Shown: positions 8,685-17,624 of the stretch, in pieces
How the letters are laid out: every line of letters begins with the position of its first letter
How positions within the stretch are numbered: the first letter of the stretch is position 1
NCBI GenBank assembly: GCA_016839055.1
Contig: JAEKNX010000007.1
Span: forward strand, 62,001 to 126,000
DNA from: Spirochaetales bacterium
GTDB lineage: Bacteria > Spirochaetota > Spirochaetia > UBA9216
DNA length: 64,000 nt
Direction of reading: 5' to 3'
Program-made: the position numbers and the translations under genes
The notes under the pieces: generated by a model
What the model was told of the DNA's origin: nothing
The model's input: only the letters and a program-made list of their open reading frames with translations
Database searches by the model: none

Positions 8685-10403
8685 ATGAAATGGATTATGC
8701 CTACGATATTACTGCTGTGTACAGTTTTTACTATAGTTGTCAGTTATTGGAGATTCGATGCTGTAGGTATCGAAAAGGAATCAATCGAAAACGATATTGA
8801 TCAGTATTCTTTTGACTGGATTGAGAATTATTATATTGAGATGGATTCCGCAGTTCAGATCTTTTTCGATCAGGGATATTCGGGCAACGATTTTTTAAGT
8901 TTCTTTTCCAAGACATTAGAGCAGCGGCTTTCGTTCTGGAATGATTTCAGCCTGCTGCCTTCTGTCATTGACAAACTCCTTCTCTTTGACGAAGCCGAAG
9001 GCAGCTACCTCTATGTAGATATGGCAGATGGCCGAATTCGGAGTGAGTTTCCGGAAGTAATGGAAGCCTATCTGGCCTCTGGGCCAAACAGAGTGACCGA
9101 GAATCCGTATTACATGGCCAGCTTTCCTCTGTATTATGGAACGAAGGAGCTTCCGCAGCCTTTCATCCGTTTCTCCGAAGGAGACCGGAGTGTCCTGATT
9201 CTCCTTGACTATCAGGCATGGCGTTTTGAACTGCCTTCACTACTGAGTAAGATTACTAATATTCGCGGGGATAATAATACTAAGCTCTTCTCTATTTCGA
9301 TTCTCGAAGGCGGGCAGGAGCTTGCTGATGAAATAATTGCCGCCGAAGACCGGGAAGGATTCCCGCTAACTCAACTGGAGGTTGTTGCTGATTACAATTT
9401 GGGTAGGTCCTTCGGGGTGATGGAGATTCCTGAGATTTTGTCGGAGAACAGTGGCCTTCAATATTCGGTTTTGACGCGGAATCGGCTCAATAACGGCGCG
9501 GATAGTTATCCGGATGAAGAGATCTTTAATGATTACATGAACGTAAAGGTCCCCGGGATCAGCCTCTGGGCTGAATTGAGAAAGGACAAGAACGCTATAA
9601 TGATACAAGCGGTTATGGTTCAGCTAGGGGCCATCCTTTTAAGTTACGCGGCGCTTGCCCTTCTTTTTACGCTATTTATTATTCTGTATAGATACAACCT
9701 TAAGGCTTCCAGGCTCGTGGCTGAACAGCGGAGCTTTGTAGCCAATGTTTCCCATGAGCTTCGGACCCCTCTTGCTGTTATCTGCAACGCAGGAGCAAAT
9801 ATGGAAGAGGGTTTTGTTGAAGGCATGCAGCGGGTAAAGAAATACGGCCGGATGATTTCTGAAGAAGGCGGCCGGCTGACTATTATGGTTGAGGGTCTAC
9901 TCCTGTATTCAGGCTTTCAGCTAGGGCGGAGCCGGAAAGAAGAGCTGCAGGTTGATGTTATTATGTCAGAGATTATAAAACCTATAAAGTTTCTCTGTGA
10001 GCAGAAATCGATAATTTTTGAACAGAAGATCGAACCGAATCTGAAAATCTTCGGAGACAGCGATGGAATCCGCTCCTCGGTGATGAATCTTTTAACTAAT
10101 GCCGTTGTTCACGGAGGAGAAGGCGGATGGGTCAGGCTTACAGTCGCTTCAAGCGGATGTTATCTTGAAATAAGAGTAGAAGACGGCGGCCCGGGAATTA
10201 TCAAGATTGAACAAAAAAAAATCTTTGCTCCGTTTACGAGGGGCTCTACGGCAGAAGCGAATGCCGTACCCGGAAGCGGCCTTGGGCTGAGTCTTGTTGA
10301 AAAAGTTTCAGCACTCCACGGAGGAAGCGTGGAGATTGAATCTGAGCCAGGAAGGGGCGCGGTGTTTACGTTAAGACTATTAATGAGAGATGATAATGAA
10401 TAA
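8685..10403 (+). CDS. Sensor histidine kinase of the efflux locus
   Basis: This is a 572-residue inner-membrane kinase. TM1 is at residues 3-22, followed by an unrecognised extracytoplasmic domain of about 280 residues and TM2 at about 310-337. HisKA then has the phospho-acceptor in SHELRTPL (His357), and the ATPase has NLLTNAVVHGG, VEDGGPGI and GSGLGLSLV. No HAMP domain is evident between TM2 and HisKA. It overlaps the response regulator gene by 14 bases and is divergent from the efflux operon, so it very likely senses an envelope-active compound or stress and controls the pump. Confidence 0.93.
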   Translation: MKWIMPTILLLCTVFTIVVSYWRFDAVGIEKESIENDIDQYSFDWIENYYIEMDSAVQIFFDQGYSGNDFLSFFSKTLEQRLSFWNDFSLLPSVIDKLLLFDEAEGSYLYVDMADGRIRSEFPEVMEAYLASGPNRVTENPYYMASFPLYYGTKELPQPFIRFSEGDRSVLILLDYQAWRFELPSLLSKITNIRGDNNTKLFSISILEGGQELADEIIAAEDREGFPLTQLEVVADYNLGRSFGVMEIPEILSENSGLQYSVLTRNRLNNGADSYPDEEIFNDYMNVKVPGISLWAELRKDKNAIMIQAVMVQLGAILLSYAALALLFTLFIILYRYNLKASRLVAEQRSFVANVSHELRTPLAVICNAGANMEEGFVEGMQRVKKYGRMISEEGGRLTIMVEGLLLYSGFQLGRSRKEELQVDVIMSEIIKPIKFLCEQKSIIFEQKIEPNLKIFGDSDGIRSSVMNLLTNAVVHGGEGGWVRLTVASSGCYLEIRVEDGGPGIIKIEQKKIFAPFTRGSTAEANAVPGSGLGLSLVEKVSALHGGSVEIESEPGRGAVFTLRLLMRDDNE

Positions 10404-11097
10404 AGAGAGAAGAATACTCCTGGTTGAAGATGAGCCTGGAATGCAGCTGACAGTCATGGACAGACTTGAGGGGGAGGGATATAAGGTCGACTGTGCCGAG
10501 AACGGTCTTGACGGCTGGAAGATGGCGGAGATCGGGGCCTATGATGTAATTCTTCTTGATGTAATGCTCCCCGGGAAGAATGGTCTTGAGATCTGCCGGG
10601 ACCTGCGGGCCTCAGGGATTAAGACGCCCATCATGATGGTCTCAGCCAAGACCCAGGTGATTGATCGAGTGCTTGGGCTTAAGATGGGGGCAGACGATTA
10701 TCTTATTAAACCGTTCGATCTAATAGAGCTGACGGCCAGGATTGAAGCCCTTCTCCGTCGTAACGGCATAGAGGCGGAAACTGCGAGTGATGAGACATCC
10801 TTCAGTTTCGGATCTTTTAGGATTGATTATCCTGATAAGGCTATGTACCGCGGAAGCGAAAAGGTCGAGTTATCCTTTCAGGAATATAAATTGCTTGAGT
10901 TTTTTGTTCGAAACAGAAATAAAATACTCAGCCGCGAGAAACTCCTCGACGGGGTCTGGGGTTATGATGAAATGCCGTCGACGAGAACCGTTGATGTACA
11001 CGTTGCCTGGCTTAGGCAGAAGCTGGAGGCCGACAAGGCTAACCCCGTGTATATCAGGACGGTCAGGAAATATGGATACAAGTTTGTCTCCGATTAA
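10390..11097 (+). CDS. OmpR/PhoB-family response regulator
   Basis: This 235-residue regulator has a receiver domain with acidic pocket VEDEP, phospho-acceptor Asp57 in VILLDVMLPG and the conserved Lys in LIKPFD. A winged-helix DNA-binding domain follows (FQEYKLLEFFVRN, then TRTVDVHVAWLRQKLE). The ATG at 10390 and a second ATG two codons on are both possible. It is the partner of the kinase whose gene it overlaps. The likely targets are the direct repeats at 8586-8624. Confidence 0.93.
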   Translation: MIMNKERRILLVEDEPGMQLTVMDRLEGEGYKVDCAENGLDGWKMAEIGAYDVILLDVMLPGKNGLEICRDLRASGIKTPIMMVSAKTQVIDRVLGLKMGADDYLIKPFDLIELTARIEALLRRNGIEAETASDETSFSFGSFRIDYPDKAMYRGSEKVELSFQEYKLLEFFVRNRNKILSREKLLDGVWGYDEMPSTRTVDVHVAWLRQKLEADKANPVYIRTVRKYGYKFVSD

Positions 11098-11173
11098 ACC
11101 TCCATGCTATTATCATCTCCAATGAAGGCTGAAGAAGTAATTACTGCAATTAATAAGGAAGAGTCTTTGCCCC

Positions 11174-12166
11174 TTAAAAGTGTCCGCCGACACCGATGGT
11201 GAGCACCGGGCCAGCAACAAAATCCTCGCCGTAGAAGACTCTAATGTCAAATCCTCCGATATAAGCGGTGATTGTTCCTCCAAGAATGACAGAACCTGTA
11301 AATTGAACAGCCGGTGAGACTTCTATCCCTATACCTAATGCCAGCTCCGAAGGATCCCCCAAACATACACTACCTCCAAAGAAAACTGTTCCGCGGTCAA
11401 AATCCTCAAGAGAAAAAAGTATACTTAATGATGCGCCGACATAGAAAATTTCGATAATTGGGAAAAGTCCTCCAAAGTATGCTCCCAGGCAGACGCCGTC
11501 TATTAAATCGAACTCCAAAGGTCCGCCTGCGAGCATTCCGAAATCAAGAAAGATCGGCAGATTTATTGACGGTGGTTTTGGGGCGGGTATGATTTTTGGT
11601 GTTGAGGCCGCCGGGGCGGTTGAAACTTCAGGCTTTGAGGTTTCCCGTGCCGAAGCAGGGGGCTCGGGGCCGGCAGGCTGCTCCCTTTCTGTGAAGATGC
11701 TGATTATCCTGCCGGTATCATCGACAAGATAATCGAGGCTGCTGTATTTGTCAGAGACGCTTTTCAGGGTTTCTCCAGTCTCCACCTCTACCAGACTCAT
11801 ATTCAGAATATAACGTGAACCAAGTTTTCCGAGGCTTCCGATAAAAATGAAGCGCGCGGCAAGTAGTTTTCCAATCTCAAGCTGGCAGCTTTCATCCGTG
11901 CAGCCGTCGTATGAGAATTTCAACTCACTGAGAATTGTCTGGCGCTGCGTCCTGTCGATAACCCGGAATTTGTTGCTTGCGACAAGATGTCCGGAAAAAT
12001 AATCAACGAGGATTGCTGCTTCCTGCTCCGAAACCTGACTGACAGTGAAATCTAAAACAGTGGCAATAGGTTTCTCGGTTTCGCTGAAGAGAACTTGTGT
12101 TGATATTACGAGAAAGGCTGACATGATGAAAAAAGAAAACTTCTTATTAACAAGAATCTTTTTCAT
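11174..12166 (-). CDS. CsgG-like secreted protein with Pro-rich linker
   Basis: This is a 330-residue exported protein with a signal peptide (about residues 1-29). Residues 30-165 form a domain resembling the CsgG/LpoB-type fold (ATVLDFTVSQVSEQEAAILVDYFS, then VIDRTQRQ and GKLLAARFIFIGSLGKLG). A Pro/Ala-rich linker follows at about 175-205, then a glycine-rich C-terminal domain that looks like outer-membrane strands. It is paralogous in its N-terminal half to the broken gene at 49003-49944, including the CTDES/CTDEA motif. Function is unknown. An envelope role is inferred. Confidence 0.7.
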   Translation of the reverse strand: MKKILVNKKFSFFIMSAFLVISTQVLFSETEKPIATVLDFTVSQVSEQEAAILVDYFSGHLVASNKFRVIDRTQRQTILSELKFSYDGCTDESCQLEIGKLLAARFIFIGSLGKLGSRYILNMSLVEVETGETLKSVSDKYSSLDYLVDDTGRIISIFTEREQPAGPEPPASARETSKPEVSTAPAASTPKIIPAPKPPSINLPIFLDFGMLAGGPLEFDLIDGVCLGAYFGGLFPIIEIFYVGASLSILFSLEDFDRGTVFFGGSVCLGDPSELALGIGIEVSPAVQFTGSVILGGTITAYIGGFDIRVFYGEDFVAGPVLTIGVGGHF

Positions 12167-12172
12167 GTTATG

Positions 12173-12201
12173 ATTTTAATCCTGTTTTCCTTCCTTGGCA
12201 A
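12173..12201 (-). promoter_or_regulatory. Promoter of the CsgG-like gene (leaderless)
   Basis: On the minus strand, -35 TTGCCA (12196-12201), a 17-base spacer and -10 TAAAAT (12173-12178) lie six bases before the ATG at 12166. The transcript should begin at the start codon. Confidence 0.65.
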
Positions 12202-12230
12202 GTTCTCCATTATCCAGTTCTCCATTATCC
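12201..12230. repeat. Tandem duplication of a 15-bp unit
   Basis: AGTTCTCCATTATCC occurs twice head to tail. It begins at the -35 of the gene at 12166, so it may be a recent slippage event. Confidence 0.8.
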
Positions 12231-13080
12231 AGAGCCAATAAATCATTACGGATCTGAGAAGACCTGCCGTCATGGCCTGTCCGGCACGTCTGCGTGTTAA
12301 ACAGAATGAATATAAGCTTTGTCTATCCCCATACTAGTGGATCTTCCTGTATGTTATGTTATTAATTTGGTAAGGTAATCTATTATTTAGGTAGAGCTTA
12401 CAGCAATTTGACTGCAATTCCCCCAAATGTCAGCCCTTGCTGACCCGACACCATCAGAAAAAGGTTCGGAAGACCTCAATTTTTCTCAGGTGGCACCGGG
12501 GCCCCCAGCGGCGACATACAAAGGCAGCCAAATTTAGAACTACTGACGTCCCGGAAGCGGGAATTAGAATTTTTCAAAAAGTGGCAAAGAGGAATAATTT
12601 AGACATATTTAAGATTATTCGGGGGCTTCCGGAGATTGAATTATGAATTACTGTAGAGCTTATATGAAAGTATGAGCTGAAATCAAAAACATCGCTGCCG
12701 ACACCAATATCAATAGCCTGCTTTTAAGTTCCCCCGTATGTTTTAATAATTCCCTAAAAAGTTCCAAATGATCAAATCGTGTGGGAAAATACGTTCTGTA
12801 GAATAGATGGAGGGTTAAATTGAGTACTTTAATCTCTATCCCTTTTTGATACCATTGCCCTGCGTTGTTAAGTCCCTGAACTTCGGGATAGGAGATGCAG
12901 AAATCCTTACAGAATAGAATTTAACTATTTACACAGCTATCTAAGCAAAGTAATGAATTAGGTAGAATTCATTACTTTTTCCGTGACAGTAAATATCATT
13001 GGTGTGGAAGAGGGAAACGCAAGTAACCGAATCACCCTTAACCAGGAGCTATGAAAGAGGAATTTTAGATTTTAAGTATT
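12231..13080. other. Long non-coding stretch
   Basis: No convincing gene is visible in about 850 bases. It holds one copy of a dispersed repeat (12543-12631). The rest shows no recognisable coding pattern, tRNA or insertion sequence. A 69-codon open frame at 12437 is treated as spurious. Confidence 0.5.
12543..12631 (+). repeat. Dispersed repeat, copy 1
   Basis: About 90 bases match, in opposite orientation, 50027-50123. The first 27 bases (12543-12569) are identical and contain the small hairpin TCCCG-GAAG-CGGGA. A second conserved block GGCAAAGAG then AATAATTTAG follows, and the similarity ends near GGGCTTCCG. Both copies lie upstream of paralogous CsgG-like genes. Confidence 0.75.
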
Positions 13081-13089
13081 ACAAATAAT

Positions 13090-13118
13090 TAGACAAGGTT
13101 AAAAAATAGTGATATTAT
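13090..13118 (+). promoter_or_regulatory. Promoter of the PaaX-led operon
   Basis: -35 TAGACA (13090-13095), a 17-base spacer and -10 TATTAT (13113-13118). The predicted +1 is near 13125, leaving a leader of about two bases before the ATG at 13127. Confidence 0.65.
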
Positions 13119-13126
13119 TATGAATC

Positions 13127-13897
13127 ATGAAGGAAAGTGATCTGATATATGGAATAATGGCGTCTCTCGGTAAAGAGGAATACTCCATTGTCTATATGAA
13201 ATACCTGCTTGAACCTTTTAATGTTTCAGATTCCTCATTAAGAACGACTCTGTCCAGAATGATGGAAAAAGGACTCCTTAAATCGAGGAAAACAGGTAGA
13301 TTGGTTTTTTATTCATTTGAGGAAAAAGGTCTTAGAATAAGGGGTAATGTTTCTTATTCGTTTCATACATCAGACTGGAGCAAATGGGACAACACATGGT
13401 GGGGGTATGTTTTCACTATTCCATCGGGGGATAAAAATCTCAGGTATAAAGTCAGAACAAAACTGGAAAAATACAGGTTTGTATCTCTCTACCCGGGATA
13501 CTGGATAAGACCATTTCATGAAAGTGAAAAGATTGATGAAAAATTTAATGATCTAATGAACTCAGGGTACGGTCATCTGATAAAAGTAGAATTTATATCA
13601 GAACTGACAAAAGAGGGAATAAGTGAACTCTGGAAAATTGAATCAGTAAATGAAGATTTTGAAACGGGATTGAAGCATTTGAATGAATCAATTTTAAAAT
13701 TACCAAATGTAGATCCTCAAGAGGCTTTCAGGCTTAAAATGTTGATTGGTAATGAAATTGTACACTTATTATTCCGGGATCCCCTATTGCCGAAATGTTT
13801 TCTCCCGAATAACTGGAAAGGGGAAGAGTTACGGAAATTATTTTCCGATTGGGAAAAGGCGGTAAATATCAAAGCAGAATTATTCTGGAATATTTAG
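13127..13897 (+). CDS. PaaX-family transcriptional regulator
   Basis: This is a 256-residue regulator. The N-terminal winged helix reads SDSSLRTTLSRMMEKGLLKS, the typical PaaX recognition segment. The central domain carries WDNTWWGYVFTIP and FVSLYPGYWIRP, also found in PaaX, the repressor of phenylacetate catabolism. No phenylacetate genes are nearby, so the ligand is probably different. It leads a three-gene, visibly AT-rich operon and may control it. The mRNA is nearly leaderless. Confidence 0.82.
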   Translation: MKESDLIYGIMASLGKEEYSIVYMKYLLEPFNVSDSSLRTTLSRMMEKGLLKSRKTGRLVFYSFEEKGLRIRGNVSYSFHTSDWSKWDNTWWGYVFTIPSGDKNLRYKVRTKLEKYRFVSLYPGYWIRPFHESEKIDEKFNDLMNSGYGHLIKVEFISELTKEGISELWKIESVNEDFETGLKHLNESILKLPNVDPQEAFRLKMLIGNEIVHLLFRDPLLPKCFLPNNWKGEELRKLFSDWEKAVNIKAELFWNI

Positions 13898-13923
13898 GAT
13901 TATGAATCGTAAAGGAGAAAACA

Positions 13924-14364
13924 ATGAATTATTCAATGGCAGCTATTCTAACTGGGATAATCACAGGGGTAATCAGTTTCATTATCGGGTCGGGACTATG
14001 GTTTGCTCCGTGGGCAGTTAAAATAAATAATAAAGCCAAGGATTTACCGATTTGGAAGAATCTTCCCGTTAAAACCTTTTTGCCATGGGTATTTATCTGG
14101 GGCTTGGTTTTTTCCATTATTATGGCAATTACCTATATGTTTGTTAAAGATCTACTACCGTTAAATCTGATAGTGAAGGGATTGATTTATGGAATAGTTA
14201 TATGGGTTTTTAAAAATCTTTCTGAAGCAGTAAACAATCTTTTACTGATTGATAAACCGATCAATTATACATTTTTGGAATTAGCTAATTCTTTTATTGG
14301 ATTGTCTGTATCGGGGATTCTCATCGCTGTACTTTTCGGAGCTTTTACGAAATCACTACAATAA
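13924..14364 (+). CDS. Hypothetical membrane protein
   Basis: This is a 146-residue protein with four predicted membrane helices (about residues 5-28, 51-73, 80-98 and 120-141). I do not recognise the family. The start has a good AAGGAGAAAAC site. It lies 26 bases after the PaaX-type gene and 15 bases before the next gene, so it belongs to the same operon. Confidence 0.7.
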   Translation: MNYSMAAILTGIITGVISFIIGSGLWFAPWAVKINNKAKDLPIWKNLPVKTFLPWVFIWGLVFSIIMAITYMFVKDLLPLNLIVKGLIYGIVIWVFKNLSEAVNNLLLIDKPINYTFLELANSFIGLSVSGILIAVLFGAFTKSLQ

Positions 14365-14379
14365 TCAGAGGGGGATAAT

Positions 14380-15345
14380 ATGGAAAATATAATAAACCAG
14401 ATTCAGGAATCATCTCCTATATTGAAATTCCTTGTTACAAAAGACTTATTAGTTCAGGATATTCAGAGTGAAGAAAACAAACAGCTCAGAAGAGACGCAT
14501 GGAACGATCCTGTTGTAATTGGGATTATTGAAGAACTGAAAGAATGGCCCGGGGATATTCTGAAAAGACACAATGATGCGAAACTCCTGATTCATAAACT
14601 ATCCTTTATAGCTGATCTGGGTTTTAACATCAATGATGAAGGATTAAAAGAGATTACAGAAAAAATCATGGAACATGAATCTCCTGAAGGAGTTTTTCAG
14701 GTAGAAATTAATATTCCAGTCCATTTCGGAGGTACAGGTAAAGATCAATTTTCATGGATGTTATGTGACGCACCGTTGCTTATGTACTCTCTGGTGAAGC
14801 TCGGTATTGAAAGGCCGAGACTTGAAAAAGGGCTTGAATATCTTATATCTCTCGGGCAGAATTACGGTTATCCCTGTAGTGCCTCCTGTGATCTGGGAAA
14901 ATTTAACGGTCCTGGAAAGAGAGGTACTCTCTGCCCCTATGCCAATCTTCTCATGGCAAAACTTTTCACTGTTTTACCGGATAGACAGAATGAAAGACAT
15001 TGCCAGATGGCAGTGGAGGCTCTTCTTGATCATCTGGATAAGAAGGATAAAAGATATCTTTTCGGTATCGGGAGTGATTTCAGAAAGCTGAAATTTCCTT
15101 TTATCTGGTATGATATTCTTCATGTTGCTAATGTGCTGTCACATTTTGATTATGCGGTTAAAGATAAAAGATTTGCGGATATAATCGAGCTGATAAAAGG
15201 AAAAGCTGATAAGAATGGTTTCTATAAGGCTGAGTCGGTATGGACTGCCTGGAAACAGCTGGATTCGGGGCAGAAAAAGATTAATTCAAACTGGATAACA
15301 TTTATGGTCCAGAAGATTTCCTTATTCCTGACTACTCCAAAATAA
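14380..15345 (+). CDS. Hypothetical protein, possible alpha/alpha-toroid (terpene-cyclase-like) fold
   Basis: This 321-residue cytoplasmic protein has repeated helical segments separated by glycine-rich turns, such as MLCDAPLLMYSLVKLG and LEKGLEYLISLGQNYG, then NSNWITFMVQKI at the end. This layout recalls prenyltransferase or squalene-hopene-cyclase-like toroids, but no DxDD motif is present, so no activity is assigned. Two cysteine-containing segments (CSASCDLG, LCPYANLL) could bind a metal. It is the last gene of the PaaX-led operon. Confidence is for the gene, not the fold. Confidence 0.65.
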   Translation: MENIINQIQESSPILKFLVTKDLLVQDIQSEENKQLRRDAWNDPVVIGIIEELKEWPGDILKRHNDAKLLIHKLSFIADLGFNINDEGLKEITEKIMEHESPEGVFQVEINIPVHFGGTGKDQFSWMLCDAPLLMYSLVKLGIERPRLEKGLEYLISLGQNYGYPCSASCDLGKFNGPGKRGTLCPYANLLMAKLFTVLPDRQNERHCQMAVEALLDHLDKKDKRYLFGIGSDFRKLKFPFIWYDILHVANVLSHFDYAVKDKRFADIIELIKGKADKNGFYKAESVWTAWKQLDSGQKKINSNWITFMVQKISLFLTTPK

Positions 15346-15640
15346 GCATCCCGGGAGAATCCAAGAACCATAAAGAAGACATGGGCCTTGATTTCTAATC
15401 CTGTGAACTCATAATAAATACGCGCGATATAACCAAAATCAACCTGGGCTATTCCCCCCCCCAGGCGGTAGGCTTGTATGGCTCAGTTCAGCTGCCATTG
15501 ACGCTTCAGGATCAACGGGAGGGTTGATTACCCCCGATTTCTAATGGTGAGCGTCGACAGTAAGGCAAGGTCATGACGTGTGATAGTGTTTATCAAGATG
15601 AGAGATAATCTGAAAGTTTCTTTCCACTTGTGCCTGACAT
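15346..15640. other. Intergenic stretch with a nine-cytosine run
   Basis: No gene was found. A run of nine C residues (15454-15462) is flanked by CCTGGG and CCCAGG, which could pair. Homopolymer runs of this size are prone to slippage, but no coding frame crosses it. Confidence 0.4.
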
Positions 15641-15644
15641 GTAT

Positions 15645-15663
15645 TATACTCTGCAATGCAGAG
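15645..15663 (+). promoter_or_regulatory. Promoter -10 and palindrome upstream of the hydroxyacid dehydrogenase
   Basis: A -10 TATACT (15645-15650) overlaps a perfect 7+1+7 palindrome CTCTGCAATGCAGAG (15649-15663). A repressor bound there would cover the start point. The ribosome site GAGGAG follows at 15661. Confidence 0.45.
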
Positions 15664-15674
15664 GAGATTGATAA

Positions 15675-16634
15675 GTGAGCGAAATTAAAGTAGTAATTCT
15701 TGATGATAGATACAGCGATTACGGGCAGGAAGAGACGGTACTGGCAGAACTCGGCGTAAAGCCCGAGATACACTGGCCGAAATCGGAAGATGACGCGGCT
15801 ATGATCCTTCATGACGCGGATGCGGTAATCTGCAATCTCTATCCTTTAACTGGAGACCTTATCCGGGGAATGAAAAAATGCCGCGTAATTTCTCGTTATG
15901 GTGTAGGTTATGACAATGTCGATGTAGAGGCGGCATCGGAGATGGGGATAGTCGTCTGCAATGTTCCAGATTACGCTATGGAAGATGCCTCAGATCATGC
16001 ACTGGCTCTGCTTTTCGGCTGCATAAGGAAAATTTCCTATCGTGACCGAATGATTAGACAGGGAAAATGGAACCTGCACCAGGACCAGCCATGTTTCAGG
16101 ATGGCCGGCAGAGTGTTAGGCGTAATCGGTTACGGTCATATCGGAAGCACTCTGGTACGAAAGATTTCCGGTTTCGGCTTTTCCAGAATCCTCGTTGATG
16201 ATCCGCGGGCCGATGAGAGCAGGATAAGGGCAGCAGGCGGTGAGAAGGCGAGTCTTGAGGATGTACTGCGATATAGCGACTATATCTCAATTCACTGTCC
16301 GCTTAAGGCTGAAACTAAAAACATGTTTGATTCAAAGGCTTTTTCCATGATGAAAGACGGGGCAATACTAATCAATACCGCCCGCGGCCCTATCGTTAAC
16401 GACGAGGAATTGTACAAGGCGCTTGTGCGCGGTAAACTCGCGGCAGCGGGGCTTGATGTCTACTCCGAAGATCCGCTTTCCCTTGATAGTCCGCTCCGGA
16501 CACTCGAGAATATTACCCTCACAGATCATGCTGCCTGGTACAGTGAGGAATCTATTATTGAACTAAAGACAAAGGCAGCCCGGAATGTCATCGAGGTGCT
16601 TAACGGCAAAGAGCCTTCATACCGGGTTAACTGA
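15675..16634 (+). CDS. D-2-hydroxyacid dehydrogenase (CtBP/SerA-like family)
   Basis: This is a 319-residue protein with a GTG start 7 bases after GAGGAG. The NAD-binding fold is shown by GVIGYGHIGSTLVRK near residue 156 followed by DDP. The catalytic triad is recognisable: Arg in INTARGPIVNDEEL, Glu in DVYSEDP and His in DHAAWYSEE. The length fits a form without the ACT regulatory domain, so it is not a typical serine-biosynthesis enzyme. It likely interconverts a 2-keto acid and a 2-hydroxyacid with NAD(H). It shares one base with the flavodoxin-ferredoxin gene that follows. Confidence 0.88.
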   Translation: MSEIKVVILDDRYSDYGQEETVLAELGVKPEIHWPKSEDDAAMILHDADAVICNLYPLTGDLIRGMKKCRVISRYGVGYDNVDVEAASEMGIVVCNVPDYAMEDASDHALALLFGCIRKISYRDRMIRQGKWNLHQDQPCFRMAGRVLGVIGYGHIGSTLVRKISGFGFSRILVDDPRADESRIRAAGGEKASLEDVLRYSDYISIHCPLKAETKNMFDSKAFSMMKDGAILINTARGPIVNDEELYKALVRGKLAAAGLDVYSEDPLSLDSPLRTLENITLTDHAAWYSEESIIELKTKAARNVIEVLNGKEPSYRVN

Positions 16635-17596
16635 TGAAGGCTCTTATAATCTATTTTTCAGGTACCGGCAATACAGGGATGATTACTGCAGAGATAGTTT
16701 CCCGGCTGAAACATAATGGCTGGGATGTCGAGGCCGTGTCGGTAGAAAATCTGGACTATAAATCACGTGATTTTAATTTCAACCTCCGTACAATGGATCT
16801 CCTCGGTTTCGGTTTTCCCGTGTACAAATTCAGTTATCCTGAAATAATGGAACAGATTTTTCCTTTCCTGTCAAATCTGCGGCCGTCTGCTAAGCCGTTC
16901 TTTGTTTTCTCAACCTACTGCCGTTTCGCATCAACTTCATTACATAGATTTACACTGAAAGTTGAGGCGGCCGGGACAGCAGAAGCCGAGCGGCCTCATG
17001 TGCCGGTTGCGCTTAGGGCGTTTAAATGTCCGTCCAACGGCATAGCATCGCTGAAAGATCCCGGGAGCAGTGCGTACAGCGAGGTGATGTACTTCGAAGC
17101 CGGCATAGGAAGAAGTCTGGATGATTTCTCAGCTGATGTGCTTGAAGGATGGAAGCGTTTTCACAGCGAACGAACAGGAATCCGTCACCGCGGCAGCCCA
17201 ATCGAGCAGCGGCGTGAACGCCTTGTCGGAAAGATAGAACAGGCGAGATATCCGCTTTTAAGCATAGATGCCGAAGCCTGTATCGGCTGCGGGCTGTGCG
17301 CTAAGCGCTGCCCCGAGGATAACCTTTTTATGGAGGACAAACTTGCCGTGCCGCGAGACGCGACAGGCTGCCTGCATTGTCTGCGCTGCCTTCATATCTG
17401 TCCGAAGCAGGCTATCTCGTTCGGCCCGCTTGTTCATGGCCCATTGCGCTATACACCGAAGATCCGGAAGCGGCTGTTCGCTGACGCGGAGGCCCTGCCT
17501 GTGGAAACCCCTGAACCTGGAACGCTCCTGGTTAAACTGCGCTGGGCTGCGGGAAACCTGAAGTATTTCATTAAAAAGACCTTAACTAACAGATAA
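16634..17596 (+). CDS. EFR1-type flavodoxin-ferredoxin fusion protein
   Basis: This is a 320-residue cytoplasmic redox protein. Residues 1-170 are flavodoxin-like with the FMN phosphate loop YFSGTGNTGM at residues 7-16. Residues 200-265 carry two 4Fe-4S motifs, CIGCGLCAKRCP and CLHCLRCLHICP. This combination is the EFR1 family. The gene overlaps the dehydrogenase stop by one base, so the two products are made together. It could supply or take electrons for that enzyme, but this is inference from position. Confidence 0.88.
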   Translation: MKALIIYFSGTGNTGMITAEIVSRLKHNGWDVEAVSVENLDYKSRDFNFNLRTMDLLGFGFPVYKFSYPEIMEQIFPFLSNLRPSAKPFFVFSTYCRFASTSLHRFTLKVEAAGTAEAERPHVPVALRAFKCPSNGIASLKDPGSSAYSEVMYFEAGIGRSLDDFSADVLEGWKRFHSERTGIRHRGSPIEQRRERLVGKIEQARYPLLSIDAEACIGCGLCAKRCPEDNLFMEDKLAVPRDATGCLHCLRCLHICPKQAISFGPLVHGPLRYTPKIRKRLFADAEALPVETPEPGTLLVKLRWAAGNLKYFIKKTLTNR

Positions 17597-17612
17597 GCCC
17601 GCAGCGGTGTAT

Positions 17613-17618
17613 TATAAT
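17613..17618 (+). promoter_or_regulatory. -10 element of the beta-helix lipoprotein gene (leaderless)
   Basis: TATAAT lies exactly six bases before the ATG at 17625, and no ribosome site is present. The gene therefore seems to have its own promoter despite the closeness of the upstream operon. Confidence 0.55.
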
Positions 17619-17624
17619 TACTTC

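Noticed and set aside
12437-12646. 69-codon open frame with the peptide VPEAGIR
   Set aside because: It lies in the dispersed repeat. VPEAG-type peptides are a known artefact of translating tRNA-end-like sequence backwards. No ribosome site or family is visible, and copy 2 has a stop in the same frame.
15443-15467. Cytosine run as a phase-variation switch
   Set aside because: No coding frame crosses it and it is about 180 bases from the nearest promoter element, so a switching role is not supported.
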